A stretch of 64,000 nucleotides of DNA from an uncultured Woeseiaceae bacterium (GTDB lineage: Bacteria; Pseudomonadota; Gammaproteobacteria; Steroidobacterales; Woeseiaceae). Under the pieces are notes generated by a model that did not search any database, was not told the origin of the DNA, and was given only the letters and a program-made list of their open reading frames with translations. The stretch is from the NCBI GenBank assembly GCA_905480215.1, contig CAJQPL010000034.1:1-64000 (forward strand), given 5' to 3'. Positions 1-10,764 of this stretch are shown piece after piece. The position numbers and the translations under genes are program-made. Each line of letters starts with the position of its first letter. Position 1 is the first letter of the stretch.

Positions 1-240
1 TTTGGCGATATCGGTTTTACCGATGCATTCCGCACCTTGCCGCAGCAGGAGCAGCAGTACACATGGTGGTCCAATCGCGGCCGCGCCTGGGATAATAATG
101 TCGGCTGGCGACTCGACTATCATGCTGTGACCCCGGGCTTAAAGGACAGGGCCACAAGGTCTGACATTTATCGCGAGCAACGTTTTTCAGATCACGCGCC
201 GATAACCATGGACTTTGACTGGGACTACGGAAGCGAGTGA
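1..240 (+). CDS. xthA: Exodeoxyribonuclease III-like endo/exonuclease, 3' end only (5' part outside window)
   Basis: Frame 1 open from base 1; C-terminal motif WDNNVGWRLDYHAVTP...FSDHAPITMDFD typical of ExoIII/EEP nucleases. Confidence 0.8.
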   Translation, partial: FGDIGFTDAFRTLPQQEQQYTWWSNRGRAWDNNVGWRLDYHAVTPGLKDRATRSDIYREQRFSDHAPITMDFDWDYGSE

Positions 241-253
241 TCAGAAGCCTCTA

Positions 254-1498
254 ATGCAACAGCAAACCTTCAAAGACGCCATTCTGAATCGACGTACCTT
301 GATTTGCGTTTTTACGGGGTTTACATCCGGATTGCCGCTGTATTTCCTGATTCAACTGGTCCCATATTGGCTGGCAAAGGAAGGCGTAGGGCTTGCAGAG
401 ATAGGCTTTTTCTCGCTTATTGGACTGCCTTACACATGGAAGTTCTTGTGGGCGCCTGTGATGGATCGATACACCTTGCCATTTCTTGGCCGCAGGCGTG
501 GGTGGATGCTTGTAACTCAGGTGGCCGTCGCAATTTCAATCGCTGCTATGGGGTTTTTCAGACCCGAGTTTTCTATTTGGAGCATCGCCTTCATGGCGGC
601 CGCTGTTGCGTTCTTCAGCGCCAGTCAGGATGTCGTGCTAGATGCCTATCGGCGCGAGCTATTACCGGAAATAGAACTTGGCCTCGGCAATGCTGTTCAC
701 GTACAGGCCTACCGTATCGCCGGCCTCGTTCCCGGTTCACTGGCACTTATTCTGTCGGATCATCTCTTATGGCATGAGACATTCATTGTCGTCGCGGCTT
801 TCATGGCTGTCGGCATAATATTGACGCTCAATATTGCCGAACCAGATAGACATCCGGCGGCGCCTCGAACGATGAAGGCGGCGATTATCGACCCGTTCAA
901 GGAGTTCATCGGGCGGACCGGAATGGATCAGGCGTTGCTCGTCCTGGCCTTCTTGTTCCTGTACAAACTCGGCGACAATATGGCGACTGCACTGCAAACA
1001 CCATTCTATGAAAGTCTCGGATTTAGCGGCACTGAAATAGGGGTTGTTGCCAAATTCGCATCGCTGGTTGCAGTAATAGCAGGTGGTGCAGTTGGCGGTT
1101 TGGTGATGGTCAAGCTATCGATTAACAGGGCTTTGTGGTTATTCGGTTTCGTACAGATAATTAGTATCTTGGGTTTCGCCGCGCTTGCGGAGATTGGACA
1201 CAACCTATGGATGCTCGGAGCGGCTACTGGATTTGAGTATCTTGGTGTCGGGCTGGGATCTGCTGCATTGGTAGCATTCATGGCAAAGTCGACCAACCCG
1301 GCATTTGCTGCGACTCAATTCGCGCTCTTCTCAGCACTCGTTGCAGTGCCGCGGACGATTGCCAATTCGGTTACCGGCGTCATCGTGGAACAAGTCGGCT
1401 GGACAAATTTCTTCCTGCTTTGCACTGTATTGGCGATCCCAGGAATGCTGCTGTTGATCAAGGTCGCGCCGTGGAATGAAGAATTAGTGAATGACTGA
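254..1498 (+). CDS. AmpG-like MFS permease
   Basis: 12-TM hydrophobic ORF; TGFTSGLPLYFL, PYTWKFLWAPVMDRY and SASQDVVLDAYRRELL match the AmpG/MFS family. ORF track starts at 215, inside xthA; ATG at 254 preferred. Confidence 0.85.
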   Translation: MQQQTFKDAILNRRTLICVFTGFTSGLPLYFLIQLVPYWLAKEGVGLAEIGFFSLIGLPYTWKFLWAPVMDRYTLPFLGRRRGWMLVTQVAVAISIAAMGFFRPEFSIWSIAFMAAAVAFFSASQDVVLDAYRRELLPEIELGLGNAVHVQAYRIAGLVPGSLALILSDHLLWHETFIVVAAFMAVGIILTLNIAEPDRHPAAPRTMKAAIIDPFKEFIGRTGMDQALLVLAFLFLYKLGDNMATALQTPFYESLGFSGTEIGVVAKFASLVAVIAGGAVGGLVMVKLSINRALWLFGFVQIISILGFAALAEIGHNLWMLGAATGFEYLGVGLGSAALVAFMAKSTNPAFAATQFALFSALVAVPRTIANSVTGVIVEQVGWTNFFLLCTVLAIPGMLLLIKVAPWNEELVND

Positions 1499-1844
1499 TA
1501 TAGAGATTGAGGTCGGCCAGTTGAGTGAAATTGAAGATCCAGGATGCAGGGAATTTGCCATAGGTGACGGCGATTGGCCGTTCCGTGGCTTCGTTGTTCG
1601 CCAGGGCAACGAGGTATTCGCGTATCAAAATTTTTGTGTGCACGCCGGGCATCCGTTGAATTGGTCACCAAACCGTTTTCTTACAAAAGACAAGAACGCG
1701 ATTATGTGCGCTTCACATGGTGCGATATACACGATCGAATCGGGCGAGTGCTTTGCCGGCCCCGGATCAGGCAAGGCATTGCGAAAAGTTGACGTGGCTG
1801 TGCGCGACGGTGTGATCTACGTGAGTGGGCCGGACAGCATGTGA
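1491..1844 (+). CDS. Rieske [2Fe-2S] ferredoxin-like protein
   Basis: CVHAGH...CASHGA Rieske cluster motif; overlaps the permease stop. Confidence 0.8.
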   Translation: MTDIEIEVGQLSEIEDPGCREFAIGDGDWPFRGFVVRQGNEVFAYQNFCVHAGHPLNWSPNRFLTKDKNAIMCASHGAIYTIESGECFAGPGSGKALRKVDVAVRDGVIYVSGPDSM

Positions 1845-1865
1845 AATCGTGCTTTGCGATCGTCG

Positions 1866-2558
1866 CTATTCGAGCGCTTTAGTGCAGCACCAATCCCAGA
1901 TTCTGTGGCCCTTTTTGAGACCACGACGTTCGAATTTAGTCCGTGGCCGGTCGAGTGCTTGATCGCCGTCGTGTTCGCGCCGCTCTGTTATCTCGAACCG
2001 ATCTGACTGGGCAAGAACTTCGTCAATATGCTCTGCATAGTTCGCCCAATCGGTAGCAATATGGAGTGTCCCCGAATCGCTAAGTCTATCGGCAATCAGG
2101 CGCAGAAAATCGTGCTGTACGATGCGCCGCTTATGATGCCGTGCTTTCGGCCATGGATCGGGGAAATAAAGATTCACCCGAGCCAGGCTATCGAGTGGAA
2201 TCTGATCGCTAAGAACTTCAATGGCGTCATGGACAACGAGGCGTAAATTTTCGACTCCGGTTTCACGCGCTCTTAACAGGCAGTGTCCAACGCCAGGTTC
2301 GTGCACCTCGATGCCAATGAAGTTCTTGTTCGGGTTTTCCGCGGCCTGTTGCACCAGTGTTTCACCGTTGCCGTACCCGATTTCTAATACCAGCGGAGCC
2401 GATGTATTGAACACGGCATCGAGTTGCAGTATGTCGGGCGAATATTCGATTCCGTACTCTGGCCACAGATCGTCCAACGCTTTTTGTTGTGATGGGGTCA
2501 GTCGCCCACCACGTTTCACGAAGCTGCGAATGGTGCGTCTATTTTGCTGCTCTTCCAT
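1866..2558 (-). CDS. trmB: tRNA (guanine-N7-)-methyltransferase
   Basis: LEIGYGNGETLV, NFIGIEVHEPGVG, NLYFPDPWPKARHHKRR motifs; internal ATG at 2558 preferred over 2642. Confidence 0.93.
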   Translation of the reverse strand: MEEQQNRRTIRSFVKRGGRLTPSQQKALDDLWPEYGIEYSPDILQLDAVFNTSAPLVLEIGYGNGETLVQQAAENPNKNFIGIEVHEPGVGHCLLRARETGVENLRLVVHDAIEVLSDQIPLDSLARVNLYFPDPWPKARHHKRRIVQHDFLRLIADRLSDSGTLHIATDWANYAEHIDEVLAQSDRFEITERREHDGDQALDRPRTKFERRGLKKGHRIWDWCCTKALE

Positions 2559-2571
2559 TAGACTGAATGCT

Positions 2572-3129
2572 TCACTTTGCCAGGCGGGCCGGCGTTGCGT
2601 TCTCTGGCCATTTGCCGAGAATATTGTCGTAGTACTCAGCACAAATCTTCAAATCCACATCCCGATCGCCACTTAAATCAAGGCGATCGCCAATGCCAAC
2701 GCGTTTATTTCCATAGTCAATGACACCGAAGAAAATAGGCACGTTGGCAGCTTTCGCAATGCGATAAAAACCGGACTTCCAGTGGTCGCGCCGGCCACGC
2801 GTACCTTCGGGAGCAAGGACAAAGAAGAACTGTTCTTCCTGAGCAAACATTTCGACCGCAAGTCTCACCGAAGAAGCCGCCTTTGAGCGATCAAGTGGAA
2901 TACCACCCAAACCACGCAATATCGACCCAAGAGGAAACCAGAACAGTGATGCCTTGGCGAAGAAACGGATATCAACACCTTTCGCGACTTTGTACGCCAA
3001 GCCCCAAATACCATCCCAGTTGGAAGTATGTGGAGCAACGATGAAGACGGCCTTGGCGACATCCGGTGCCTCGCCAACTGGTGTCCACCCACCAAGCCAT
3101 AACAACGCCCTAGCGGCGTATCGCAACAT
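2572..3129 (-). CDS. 1-acyl-sn-glycerol-3-phosphate acyltransferase family protein
   Basis: VAPHTSNWDGIWG (HX4D-type) and APEGTRGR motifs. Confidence 0.85.
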   Translation of the reverse strand: MLRYAARALLWLGGWTPVGEAPDVAKAVFIVAPHTSNWDGIWGLAYKVAKGVDIRFFAKASLFWFPLGSILRGLGGIPLDRSKAASSVRLAVEMFAQEEQFFFVLAPEGTRGRRDHWKSGFYRIAKAANVPIFFGVIDYGNKRVGIGDRLDLSGDRDVDLKICAEYYDNILGKWPENATPARLAK

Positions 3130-3147
3130 TATTCGCTGTCCTCCGGT

Positions 3148-4776
3148 CTAAGGTCTAGCCATAACCGCCGCTACGCCGGTTGCCACGAGCAGCCCCAAAC
3201 CCATCGCTGGTACTGAAGCGAACGTCAGGATCAACGTGCCTGAAAGAGCCGTCGTTGCCGCGATCGTCAGCCAGAAATTCTGACGGCGCTGCAGCGCGGA
3301 TTGTTCACGCTGCAGCTGCAGCTCGGCTGATCTTGCTGCAACATCGGCCTGCCTGTCATTTGGTCTTTCACTGAGGTGCTCAATAATCGCAGGCAGCTCA
3401 AGCAGTGCATTGCGTAGTTGCGGCAAGTTGTTACGTAAATCATTCAGCATTGCTCGCGGACCGACCTGTTCGTCCATCCAGCGCTTGAGAACCGGGTGTG
3501 CAGTTTTCCATAGATCGAGCTGCGGATAGAGTTGTCGGCCCAGACCTTCAATATTGAACAGTGTCTTGTGCAGCAAAATCATCTGCGGCTGAATTTCAAC
3601 ATTGAAGCGCTGTGCGACCTTGAACAAGCGCATCAACATTTGCGCGAACGATATCTCGGCCAATGGTTTGTTGAATATCGGTTCGCAAACAGTGCGAATG
3701 GCCGTTTCCAATTGATCAATACGTGTTTCCGCCGGTACCCAGCCACTGTCCAGATGCAACTTTGCGATGCGGTGGTAATCGCGATCGAAGAACGCCAGAA
3801 AATTCTCTGCCAGGTAGCGCTGATCTTCCGGGCTTAGCGTACCGATGATGCCGAAATCGACAGCGGCGTATTTCGGCTTGTCTGGATCCGTCGTGATGAC
3901 GAAAATATTTCCCGGGTGCATATCGGCATGGAAAAAGTTGTGGCGAAAAACCTGGGTAAAGAAAATCTCGACGCCATTTTCGGCCAGCACTTGTATATCA
4001 GTACCTGCTTCAAGCAGCGCGTCCATATCGCTAATCGGTGTGCCGTAAATGCGTTCCTGAATCAGCACTTCTGGTCGGCAGTAGTCCCAGTACACATCTG
4101 GCACGTACAGCATCTCCGAACCCTGGAAATTTCGCTTTAGTTGCGCGGTATTGGCAGCTTCACGCATCAGGTCGAGTTCGTCGATGATAGTGTTTTCATA
4201 TTCGGCGACAACTTCGAGTGGCCGCAATCGCTTGCCATGTTGCCAATGTCGATCGGCGAGGCCGGCAATGCTGCGAAGCACTGCGAGATCGCCCTCGATT
4301 TGTTCCTGCACGCCCGGGCGCAGCACTTTAACGATGACTTCATGACCGGTTTTCAGTTTTGCAGTGTGGACCTGCGCAATTGATGCCGCCGCCAGTGGTT
4401 CCTGATCAAAACGCTCGAATACAACGTCAACAGGTTCGCCATAGGCTGCGTCGATAATGGCAACCGCCTGCTCTGCCGGAAATGGCGGCACGGCGTCCTG
4501 CAGCTTTGCAAGCTCATCGGCAATATCGGCTGGCAGCAGATCCCGACGAGTAGAAAGGGCTTGACCAAACTTGATGAAAATAGGCCCCAGCTCTTCAAGT
4601 GCGAGCCGTATTCGTTCGCCGATGGGCGCTGAGCTATCTCGCCGCCCCGGTAGTAGATAGAAAATGAATCGCAGCGGTCGCAGCAAGTGTGTTTCTTTAA
4701 TGATGTCGTCCAGCCCGTACTTCACCAGTACGCGCTGGATCGTGAGCATGCGACGCAACGTGCTGCGCTTGGCCAT
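3148..4776 (-). CDS. ubiB: Ubiquinone biosynthesis atypical kinase UbiB
   Basis: ABC1/ADCK motifs KFGQALSTRRDLLP, AAASIAQVH, HADMHPGNIFV; C-terminal TM segments. Confidence 0.95.
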   Translation of the reverse strand: MAKRSTLRRMLTIQRVLVKYGLDDIIKETHLLRPLRFIFYLLPGRRDSSAPIGERIRLALEELGPIFIKFGQALSTRRDLLPADIADELAKLQDAVPPFPAEQAVAIIDAAYGEPVDVVFERFDQEPLAAASIAQVHTAKLKTGHEVIVKVLRPGVQEQIEGDLAVLRSIAGLADRHWQHGKRLRPLEVVAEYENTIIDELDLMREAANTAQLKRNFQGSEMLYVPDVYWDYCRPEVLIQERIYGTPISDMDALLEAGTDIQVLAENGVEIFFTQVFRHNFFHADMHPGNIFVITTDPDKPKYAAVDFGIIGTLSPEDQRYLAENFLAFFDRDYHRIAKLHLDSGWVPAETRIDQLETAIRTVCEPIFNKPLAEISFAQMLMRLFKVAQRFNVEIQPQMILLHKTLFNIEGLGRQLYPQLDLWKTAHPVLKRWMDEQVGPRAMLNDLRNNLPQLRNALLELPAIIEHLSERPNDRQADVAARSAELQLQREQSALQRRQNFWLTIAATTALSGTLILTFASVPAMGLGLLVATGVAAVMARP

Positions 4777-4777
4777 G

Positions 4778-5383
4778 TTAGTTCGAAGCCTGCAATCGGT
4801 TCAGGCGCGCTTCTATGCGGGCAACGTCATCTCGCAAGATGCTGACATCGGATGAGAAGCGATCGACTTCGTAGCGACTTGGTACGTCGCGACTTTCTTC
4901 CTGCAAATACTCGCGAATATTTGCTCCCATGGTGGAACGCGCCTCCCGGCCCCAATTACCCAGACCACGAGCGAGCTCACCTAGCCGGTGCGCGGCAACG
5001 TCGCCAACAACGCCCGCGAGCTCTTCCTCGAGATCAGGCTTGGCAATTTCGAGCAATTGCTGAAAGCGACTGGCAATTTCTGCGTCGCCGGAAAGACTCA
5101 GCGAGCCGTCGCGAATCGCACTTTCGCCTGATGATCCGGCCATACGCGCAAGCGTAAGCAGTGAGCCTTCTATGCTGATGTCAGGGTCTTTGTTAGTTGT
5201 CGTGACCACATCCAGAGTATCGTCGCCGATGTCAAAGTATGCCGCCAGCGCGGTATCCCGAACGCGTATGGCAATGAGCACTCCCGATAATTCCTCGCAC
5301 AACTCACGTGCCGGAGTGTTTTCTCGAATATTGCGATTTAGTACGCTCGCCAGCGGACGCAGTGCGGCTTGCAGAGCATCCAT
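4778..5383 (-). CDS. ubiJ: Ubiquinone biosynthesis accessory factor UbiJ (SCP2 domain)
   Basis: SCP2-like N-terminus, C-terminal coiled coil, located between ubiE and ubiB. Confidence 0.88.
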   Translation of the reverse strand: MDALQAALRPLASVLNRNIRENTPARELCEELSGVLIAIRVRDTALAAYFDIGDDTLDVVTTTNKDPDISIEGSLLTLARMAGSSGESAIRDGSLSLSGDAEIASRFQQLLEIAKPDLEEELAGVVGDVAAHRLGELARGLGNWGREARSTMGANIREYLQEESRDVPSRYEVDRFSSDVSILRDDVARIEARLNRLQASN

Positions 5384-5389
5384 GCGGGT

Positions 5390-6142
5390 CTAGATCCTGT
5401 AGCCGATATGCAGCGCGACAATGCCGGCCGCAAGATTGTGGAAACGGCAGCGTTCAAACCCAGCCTCTTCCATCATCGATTTCAGTGTTTCCTGATCGGG
5501 ATGCATACGAATTGATTCAGCCAGATACTGGTAACTCTCGGCGTCATTGGCCACCAATTTTCCAAGCGTCGGCAAGACTTTGAAGGAATACAGGTCGTAA
5601 GCAGGCTTAACGGCGTCATCAGGCTTGGAAAACTCCAGAATCATGGCTTTGCCGCCAGGCTTCAAGACCCGAAACATTGATGCCAGCGCCGCGTCCTTGT
5701 CAGTTACGTTGCGCAGGCCGAAAGCCATGGTGATGCAGTCAAACGTGCCGCTATCAAACGGTAAGGCTTGAGCATCAACCTGAGCAATCGTCACATTTCC
5801 GGCAATACCAGCGTCAATGAGCCGGCTGCGCCCCTGCTGCAGCATCGCCGCATTGATGTCAGCCAGAATAACGTGCCCGTCTTTGCCGACCTTTCTGGAA
5901 AACTCCTTGGCCAGATCACCAGTACCACCTGCCAAATCAAGAACGACATTGCCAGGCTTAATGGCCGCTTGATCAATCGTAAAACGCTTCCACAGCCGAT
6001 GAAGACCGGCGGACATCAAATCATTCATGACGTCATAGTTTTCAGCAACAGAATCAAACACACCACGAACCATCCCGGCCTTATCTTCAGCCGAAACGGT
6101 CTTGTAACCAAAGTGAGTTTTATCGTCGCTGGTTGATGTCAT
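5390..6142 (-). CDS. ubiE: Demethylmenaquinone/ubiquinone methyltransferase
   Basis: [45 protein letters not shown] motifs. Confidence 0.95.
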   Translation of the reverse strand: MTSTSDDKTHFGYKTVSAEDKAGMVRGVFDSVAENYDVMNDLMSAGLHRLWKRFTIDQAAIKPGNVVLDLAGGTGDLAKEFSRKVGKDGHVILADINAAMLQQGRSRLIDAGIAGNVTIAQVDAQALPFDSGTFDCITMAFGLRNVTDKDAALASMFRVLKPGGKAMILEFSKPDDAVKPAYDLYSFKVLPTLGKLVANDAESYQYLAESIRMHPDQETLKSMMEEAGFERCRFHNLAAGIVALHIGYRI

Positions 6143-6226
6143 GCCTAGAGAATACCTGTGCGCCAGATGCTGAGCCAGCCTTAAGACTGTTGCGTCGGGT
6201 TTAGCTGCGGCTCGGTATTCCTTAAC

Positions 6227-7561
6227 CTAGAGGATGTAACGGCTGAGATCTTCGTTCTGAGAGAGCTCTGCCAGATGATCATTTACATAACCGGCATCAA
6301 CATTGAGCTTGGTGCCGCTCTTATCCGATGCTTCAAAAGAGATGCTCTCAAGAAGCCGTTCCATAACGGTATGCAAACGCCGTGCGCCGATATTCTCTGT
6401 GTTCTCATTTACATGAAAAGCGACCTCAGCCAGTCGGCGGACACCGCTTTCTGTGAATTCAAGCTGCACACCTTCAGTGCTTAGAAGCGCACTGTATTGC
6501 GATGTGAGCGATGCATCGGGCTCAGTCAGAATACGCACAAAGTCCTCAGTAGTCAGAGACTTCAATTCCACGCGAATCGGGAAACGACCTTGCAGCTCCG
6601 GGATCAGGTCCGACGGTTTGGCAACGTGGAAGGCACCAGAAGCGATGAACAAAATGTGATCGGTTTTAACCATGCCGTACTTGGTGTTGATGGTTGAACC
6701 TTCGACCAACGGCAGCAAATCACGCTGCACGCCTTCACGAGATACATCGGCACCCTGTGTGCCTGAACTGCGCGCGACCTTGTCGAGTTCGTCAAGAAAA
6801 ACGATGCCGTGTTGCTCGACGGCCTCGAGCGCTTGCGCTTTGAGTTCCTCATCGTCCAGCATCTTGGCGGCCTCTTCATCCGTTAGATGTCGAAACGCTT
6901 CTTTGACCTTCAGCTTGCGCGTCTTGCTGTGGTTGCCGCCGAGATTCTGGAACATGCCCTGAAGTTGACTGGTCATGTCTTCCATTCCTGGAGGTGCCAT
7001 TATCTCTACGCCGACAGGCATGGACTGGATGTCGATTTCAATTTCTTTATCGTCGAGCTTCCCTTCGCGCAGCATCTTGCGAAATTTTTGCCGTGTGTCG
7101 CTATCCTCTGGCTTGCTATCGGCGGTAAAGCCAGCGCCAGCAGATGGAGGCGGTAATAATGCATCAAGAACACGCTCTTCCGCGGCGTCTTCCGCGCGAT
7201 GGCGGACTTTAGCCATCGCGTCTTCACGAGTCATCTTGATGGCTGTGTCCATCAGATCGCGCACGATGCTGTCCACTTCGCGACCAACATAACCGACTTC
7301 TGTGAATTTCGTTGCCTCGATCTTGATGAAGGGTGCACGTGCAAGACGTGCCAGGCGACGCGAAATTTCGGTCTTGCCGACGCCTGTGGGACCGATCATC
7401 AGGATATTCTTCGGTGTGATTTCGCTGCGCAACGGTTCGTCAACCTGAACGCGCCGCCAGCGATTACGCAATGCAATAGCAACGGCGCGCTTGGCGTCGT
7501 CCTGGCCGACGATGTGTTTGTTCAGTTCCTGAACAATTTCTCTTGGAGTCATTTGGGACAT
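6227..7561 (-). CDS. hslU: ATP-dependent protease ATPase subunit HslU
   Basis: [51 protein letters not shown]. Confidence 0.97.
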   Translation of the reverse strand: MSQMTPREIVQELNKHIVGQDDAKRAVAIALRNRWRRVQVDEPLRSEITPKNILMIGPTGVGKTEISRRLARLARAPFIKIEATKFTEVGYVGREVDSIVRDLMDTAIKMTREDAMAKVRHRAEDAAEERVLDALLPPPSAGAGFTADSKPEDSDTRQKFRKMLREGKLDDKEIEIDIQSMPVGVEIMAPPGMEDMTSQLQGMFQNLGGNHSKTRKLKVKEAFRHLTDEEAAKMLDDEELKAQALEAVEQHGIVFLDELDKVARSSGTQGADVSREGVQRDLLPLVEGSTINTKYGMVKTDHILFIASGAFHVAKPSDLIPELQGRFPIRVELKSLTTEDFVRILTEPDASLTSQYSALLSTEGVQLEFTESGVRRLAEVAFHVNENTENIGARRLHTVMERLLESISFEASDKSGTKLNVDAGYVNDHLAELSQNEDLSRYIL

Positions 7562-7605
7562 AGTTTGAGTTTGCGGTCGGAGACCGTTCCTAGGTAGTTC
7601 TGAGA

Positions 7606-8139
7606 TTAAGGCAGTTCTTCGATGATGATGTTTTGATTGGTGAATACGCAGATGTCGCCCGCGATCAGCAATGCCCGCTTAACGATGTCGGCGGCCTCGA
7701 GGTCTGTGTTGTGCAATAGCGCCAGCGCGGCGGCCTGGGCGTACGGACCACCGGAGCCAATCGCCATCAAGTCGTTCTCCGGCTCAATCACATCGCCGTT
7801 TCCGGAAATGATGAATGATGCCTCCGTGTCGGCAACACAGAGCAGTGCTTCGAGGCGTCGTAAGCGGCGATCCATGCGCCAGTCTTTCGCCAGCTCAATT
7901 GCGGCTCGTGTCAGGTTTCCATACTGTTCGAGCTTGCTTTCAAATAGCTCGAACAGTGTGAAAGCATCAGCCGTGCCACCTGCAAACCCAGCAATGACGC
8001 GTCCGCCGGCGAGTCGTCGGACCTTGCGCGCATTGCCCTTCATGACGGTATTACCCATGCTGACCTGTCCGTCACCGGCGATGGCTACTTTGCCATTGCG
8101 GCGAACCGAGACAATGGTTGTCCCTCGAAATTGTTCCAT
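7606..8139 (-). CDS. hslV: ATP-dependent protease peptidase subunit HslV
   Basis: [45 protein letters not shown]. Confidence 0.97.
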   Translation of the reverse strand: MEQFRGTTIVSVRRNGKVAIAGDGQVSMGNTVMKGNARKVRRLAGGRVIAGFAGGTADAFTLFELFESKLEQYGNLTRAAIELAKDWRMDRRLRRLEALLCVADTEASFIISGNGDVIEPENDLMAIGSGGPYAQAAALALLHNTDLEAADIVKRALLIAGDICVFTNQNIIIEELP

Positions 8140-8166
8140 TTAATTGTTCCTGTAATAGCGCAGTTA

Positions 8167-9078
8167 CTAGTCTTTTTTTCGCGCCCGCGGATGGGTTTGG
8201 TCGTATATCTGGGCCAGATGTTGGAAATCAAGGTGCGTATAGACCTGAGTAGTTGAGATATTGGCGTGCCCCAGAAGTTCCTGCACACCACGCAAGTCAT
8301 GGCTCGATTCGAGCAGGTGGGTGGCGAAAGAATGCCGGAACAGATGTGGATAGACGTTGGTATCGATGCCCTGTCGACGGGCCCAGTGATTGACACGGGA
8401 CTGTACCGAGCGTGCGCTGATGCGCGTGCCGCGGTTGCTCACGAACAACGCCTTTTCGTCCGCAGCGGCCATTTGTGGCCGAGACTTATGCCACTTTGCG
8501 AGCGCTGCGAGCGCTTTCCGGCCAACTGGGATAATGCGGTCCTTATTACCCTTGCCGGTTACGTGGACCATGGCGGTGTTGCTGTCTATATCGTTGCAGT
8601 CAAGACCGGTGAGCTCGGACAGGCGTAATCCCGACGAATACAGCAGTTCGAGTATGGCGCGGTCACGGTCGACGAGGGGGCCTTTTCCTGGGATATTCAC
8701 CAGATGCGCCATCCGATCTGCATCCATGTTGCCCGGCAGTCTTTTCTTGCCCCTGGGTGCAGATACATCAGCGGTAGGGTTGGTCTTGACGTGTTTCTCC
8801 CGCAGTAAATAACGGTAGAAAGTTCGGCAAGCCGAGAGACGCCTTTGAATACTTCTCGCGCTCAGTCCTTTGCGAAAGCTTGAGGCTGAAAATGCCCGAA
8901 AATGTTCACTGTCCATGTCATCCCAGGAATCGATACCGGAATAATCACGAAATTCCCGCAGGACCAAAAGGTCGCGACGGTAGTTTTTACAGGTTTGTGG
9001 CGAAAGCCGGCGTTCGAACTCAAGGTGACGAATGAAGCGATCAATCCAGCCTTGGTCGTTCACGGCATTCTTATCCAC
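8167..9078 (-). CDS. xerC: Tyrosine recombinase XerC
   Basis: Tyrosine recombinase motifs LYSSGLRLSEL, HLFRHSFATHLLE, LLGHANISTTQVYTHLDF; neighbours DUF484 and dapF as in other gammaproteobacteria. Confidence 0.93.
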   Translation of the reverse strand: MDKNAVNDQGWIDRFIRHLEFERRLSPQTCKNYRRDLLVLREFRDYSGIDSWDDMDSEHFRAFSASSFRKGLSARSIQRRLSACRTFYRYLLREKHVKTNPTADVSAPRGKKRLPGNMDADRMAHLVNIPGKGPLVDRDRAILELLYSSGLRLSELTGLDCNDIDSNTAMVHVTGKGNKDRIIPVGRKALAALAKWHKSRPQMAAADEKALFVSNRGTRISARSVQSRVNHWARRQGIDTNVYPHLFRHSFATHLLESSHDLRGVQELLGHANISTTQVYTHLDFQHLAQIYDQTHPRARKKD

Positions 9079-9087
9079 AGCGTCGCG

Positions 9088-9798
9088 CTAGTAACGTTTC
9101 AGCGCACCTGCGATGAGATCGCCGAGACGCGTCAGAAAGTCGATGCTCATGCCGGGGTGGAAATGCTCAGCGTCGGCACTGCCGATGGCGAGAAAGCCGA
9201 TATCTGAGCCATCACTTAATGGTACGAGTGCTGCGGAGCCGATTTCTTCGGCTTCTTCCTGAAACAGGAAATTTCGCTGCGAATCGCGAATCTGGCCACA
9301 ACGTGCCGACTTGCCTTTGAGAAATGTTTTGAACGGCCCAAGTTCGTCGGATTTCTTGTCAATGACGCGAAAGAAGCGACCGGCCGTGATGTCAGAGAAG
9401 GATTCCGGATCGCCAAAGACGACCAATACGGCCTGATCGGCACCAAAGCCGCTGCGCATGCCGACTTCAAGAGCGATAACGGTTGAACTGAGGTCGGGGG
9501 CGGCAAGCAGTTGCAATGTTAGCTCATGGATTTTGGCGGCCAGCAAATCGTTTGCACGTGCTATACCGATCAAGTCCTTGAGCTGTTTTTCGAGCTTCAG
9601 ATCTTTTTGCCGGAGCACTGAGACCTGTCGTTCTACCAGGGAAACTGCGCCGCCCGTCGAGTGCGGCAGGTGTAAAGAACTCAGCAGCGACGCTTGGTTT
9701 TCGAAAAAATCCGGGTGTGAGGCCAGATAATCCTTAACGGACTGCTCTGAAAGTTGCTCGTCGCTGTAGTCGACTTCTGCTGGCGTGCTCATTGTCAT
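9088..9798 (-). CDS. DUF484 family protein (GAF-like)
   Basis: VKDYLASHPDFFENQASLLSSLHLPHSTGGAVSLVERQVSVLR is the DUF484 N-terminal signature. Confidence 0.9.
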   Translation of the reverse strand: MTMSTPAEVDYSDEQLSEQSVKDYLASHPDFFENQASLLSSLHLPHSTGGAVSLVERQVSVLRQKDLKLEKQLKDLIGIARANDLLAAKIHELTLQLLAAPDLSSTVIALEVGMRSGFGADQAVLVVFGDPESFSDITAGRFFRVIDKKSDELGPFKTFLKGKSARCGQIRDSQRNFLFQEEAEEIGSAALVPLSDGSDIGFLAIGSADAEHFHPGMSIDFLTRLGDLIAGALKRY

Positions 9799-9829
9799 CT
9801 CACCCGTCGTTTCATGCGTCGTTTCATTC

Positions 9830-10660
9830 CTATAAATCCATCAGTCCTGTGTCGATCAGTTCGGCATTGCCTTTGAGCCAGACAAGCGTATCGCCGCCGC
9901 GCCAGCTTACCACGACTTGGCCGCCGGGCAGTTGCACAGTGACTTCTTCATCGAGCAGTCCCAACTGTTGCCCGGAGACTACCGCTGCACAAGCACCGGT
10001 GCCGCATGCGGCCGTTTCACCGACGCCACGTTCGTGCACCCGCAATTCGATATTCTGGCGGTTGGCGATGCGCCTGAATCCAACATTGGCGAGCGCTGGA
10101 AAACGCTCATGATGCTCGATAGCGGCACCTAATTCAGCGACCCGTGCAGCTGCGACATCGTCAACGGTGAGCACACAGTGTGGATTGCCCATGGAAACCG
10201 CATTGACCTCAAAATTCTCGTCGCCGACGGTAAGTATGTAAGACTTTGCTTGAGCGTCAGCGACAAACGGAATTTTCGCTGGGTCAAATATTGGCGTACC
10301 CATACTCACGGCGACCTTGCCATCCACAAAAACTCTTGCTGATACAGGCCCGGCAGGGCTTTGCAGTACGAATTCAGAGTCCAGGTCGTCGGCATCCGAC
10401 AAATATTTCGCAACACAGCGAACGCCATTGCCACATTGCTCAACTTCAGAGCCGTCCGCATTAAAAACCCGGTAACTGGCAATGCTTTCTTCGTTTCTCG
10501 CAGGACCGATCCACATCATCTGATCAAATCCAGGGCCACTTTGCTCGTCGCCGAGTTCACGCAGCTTTTCGACTGTTGGCGGCGGCCGATCTTCCCTGCG
10601 TTGGTCAACAAGCAAAATCAGGTTGCCAGTGCCGTGCATTTTTGTGTAAGAAATTTGCAT
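9830..10660 (-). CDS. dapF: Diaminopimelate epimerase
   Basis: KMHGTGN start motif, ADGSEVEQCGNGVRC, RGVGETAACGTGACAA. Confidence 0.96.
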   Translation of the reverse strand: MQISYTKMHGTGNLILLVDQRREDRPPPTVEKLRELGDEQSGPGFDQMMWIGPARNEESIASYRVFNADGSEVEQCGNGVRCVAKYLSDADDLDSEFVLQSPAGPVSARVFVDGKVAVSMGTPIFDPAKIPFVADAQAKSYILTVGDENFEVNAVSMGNPHCVLTVDDVAAARVAELGAAIEHHERFPALANVGFRRIANRQNIELRVHERGVGETAACGTGACAAVVSGQQLGLLDEEVTVQLPGGQVVVSWRGGDTLVWLKGNAELIDTGLMDL

Positions 10661-10712
10661 AAAAAAATCTTTTATCGTGATGCTCTTTTATGGACTTTCC
10701 GATCCGTCAGTT

Positions 10713-10730
10713 GTAGTTTACATAAACTAC
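10713..10730. promoter_or_regulatory. Perfect 8-bp inverted repeat (2-nt spacer) in the dapF/parA divergent intergenic region
   Basis: GTAGTTTA CA TAAACTAC. Confidence 0.45.
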
Positions 10731-10764
10731 CAATCAAACAAATAAATCGCCCTTGGAGAGTGAC

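Noticed and set aside
7637-8143. 168-aa ORF antisense to hslV
   Set aside because: Shadow ORF of a confidently identified gene
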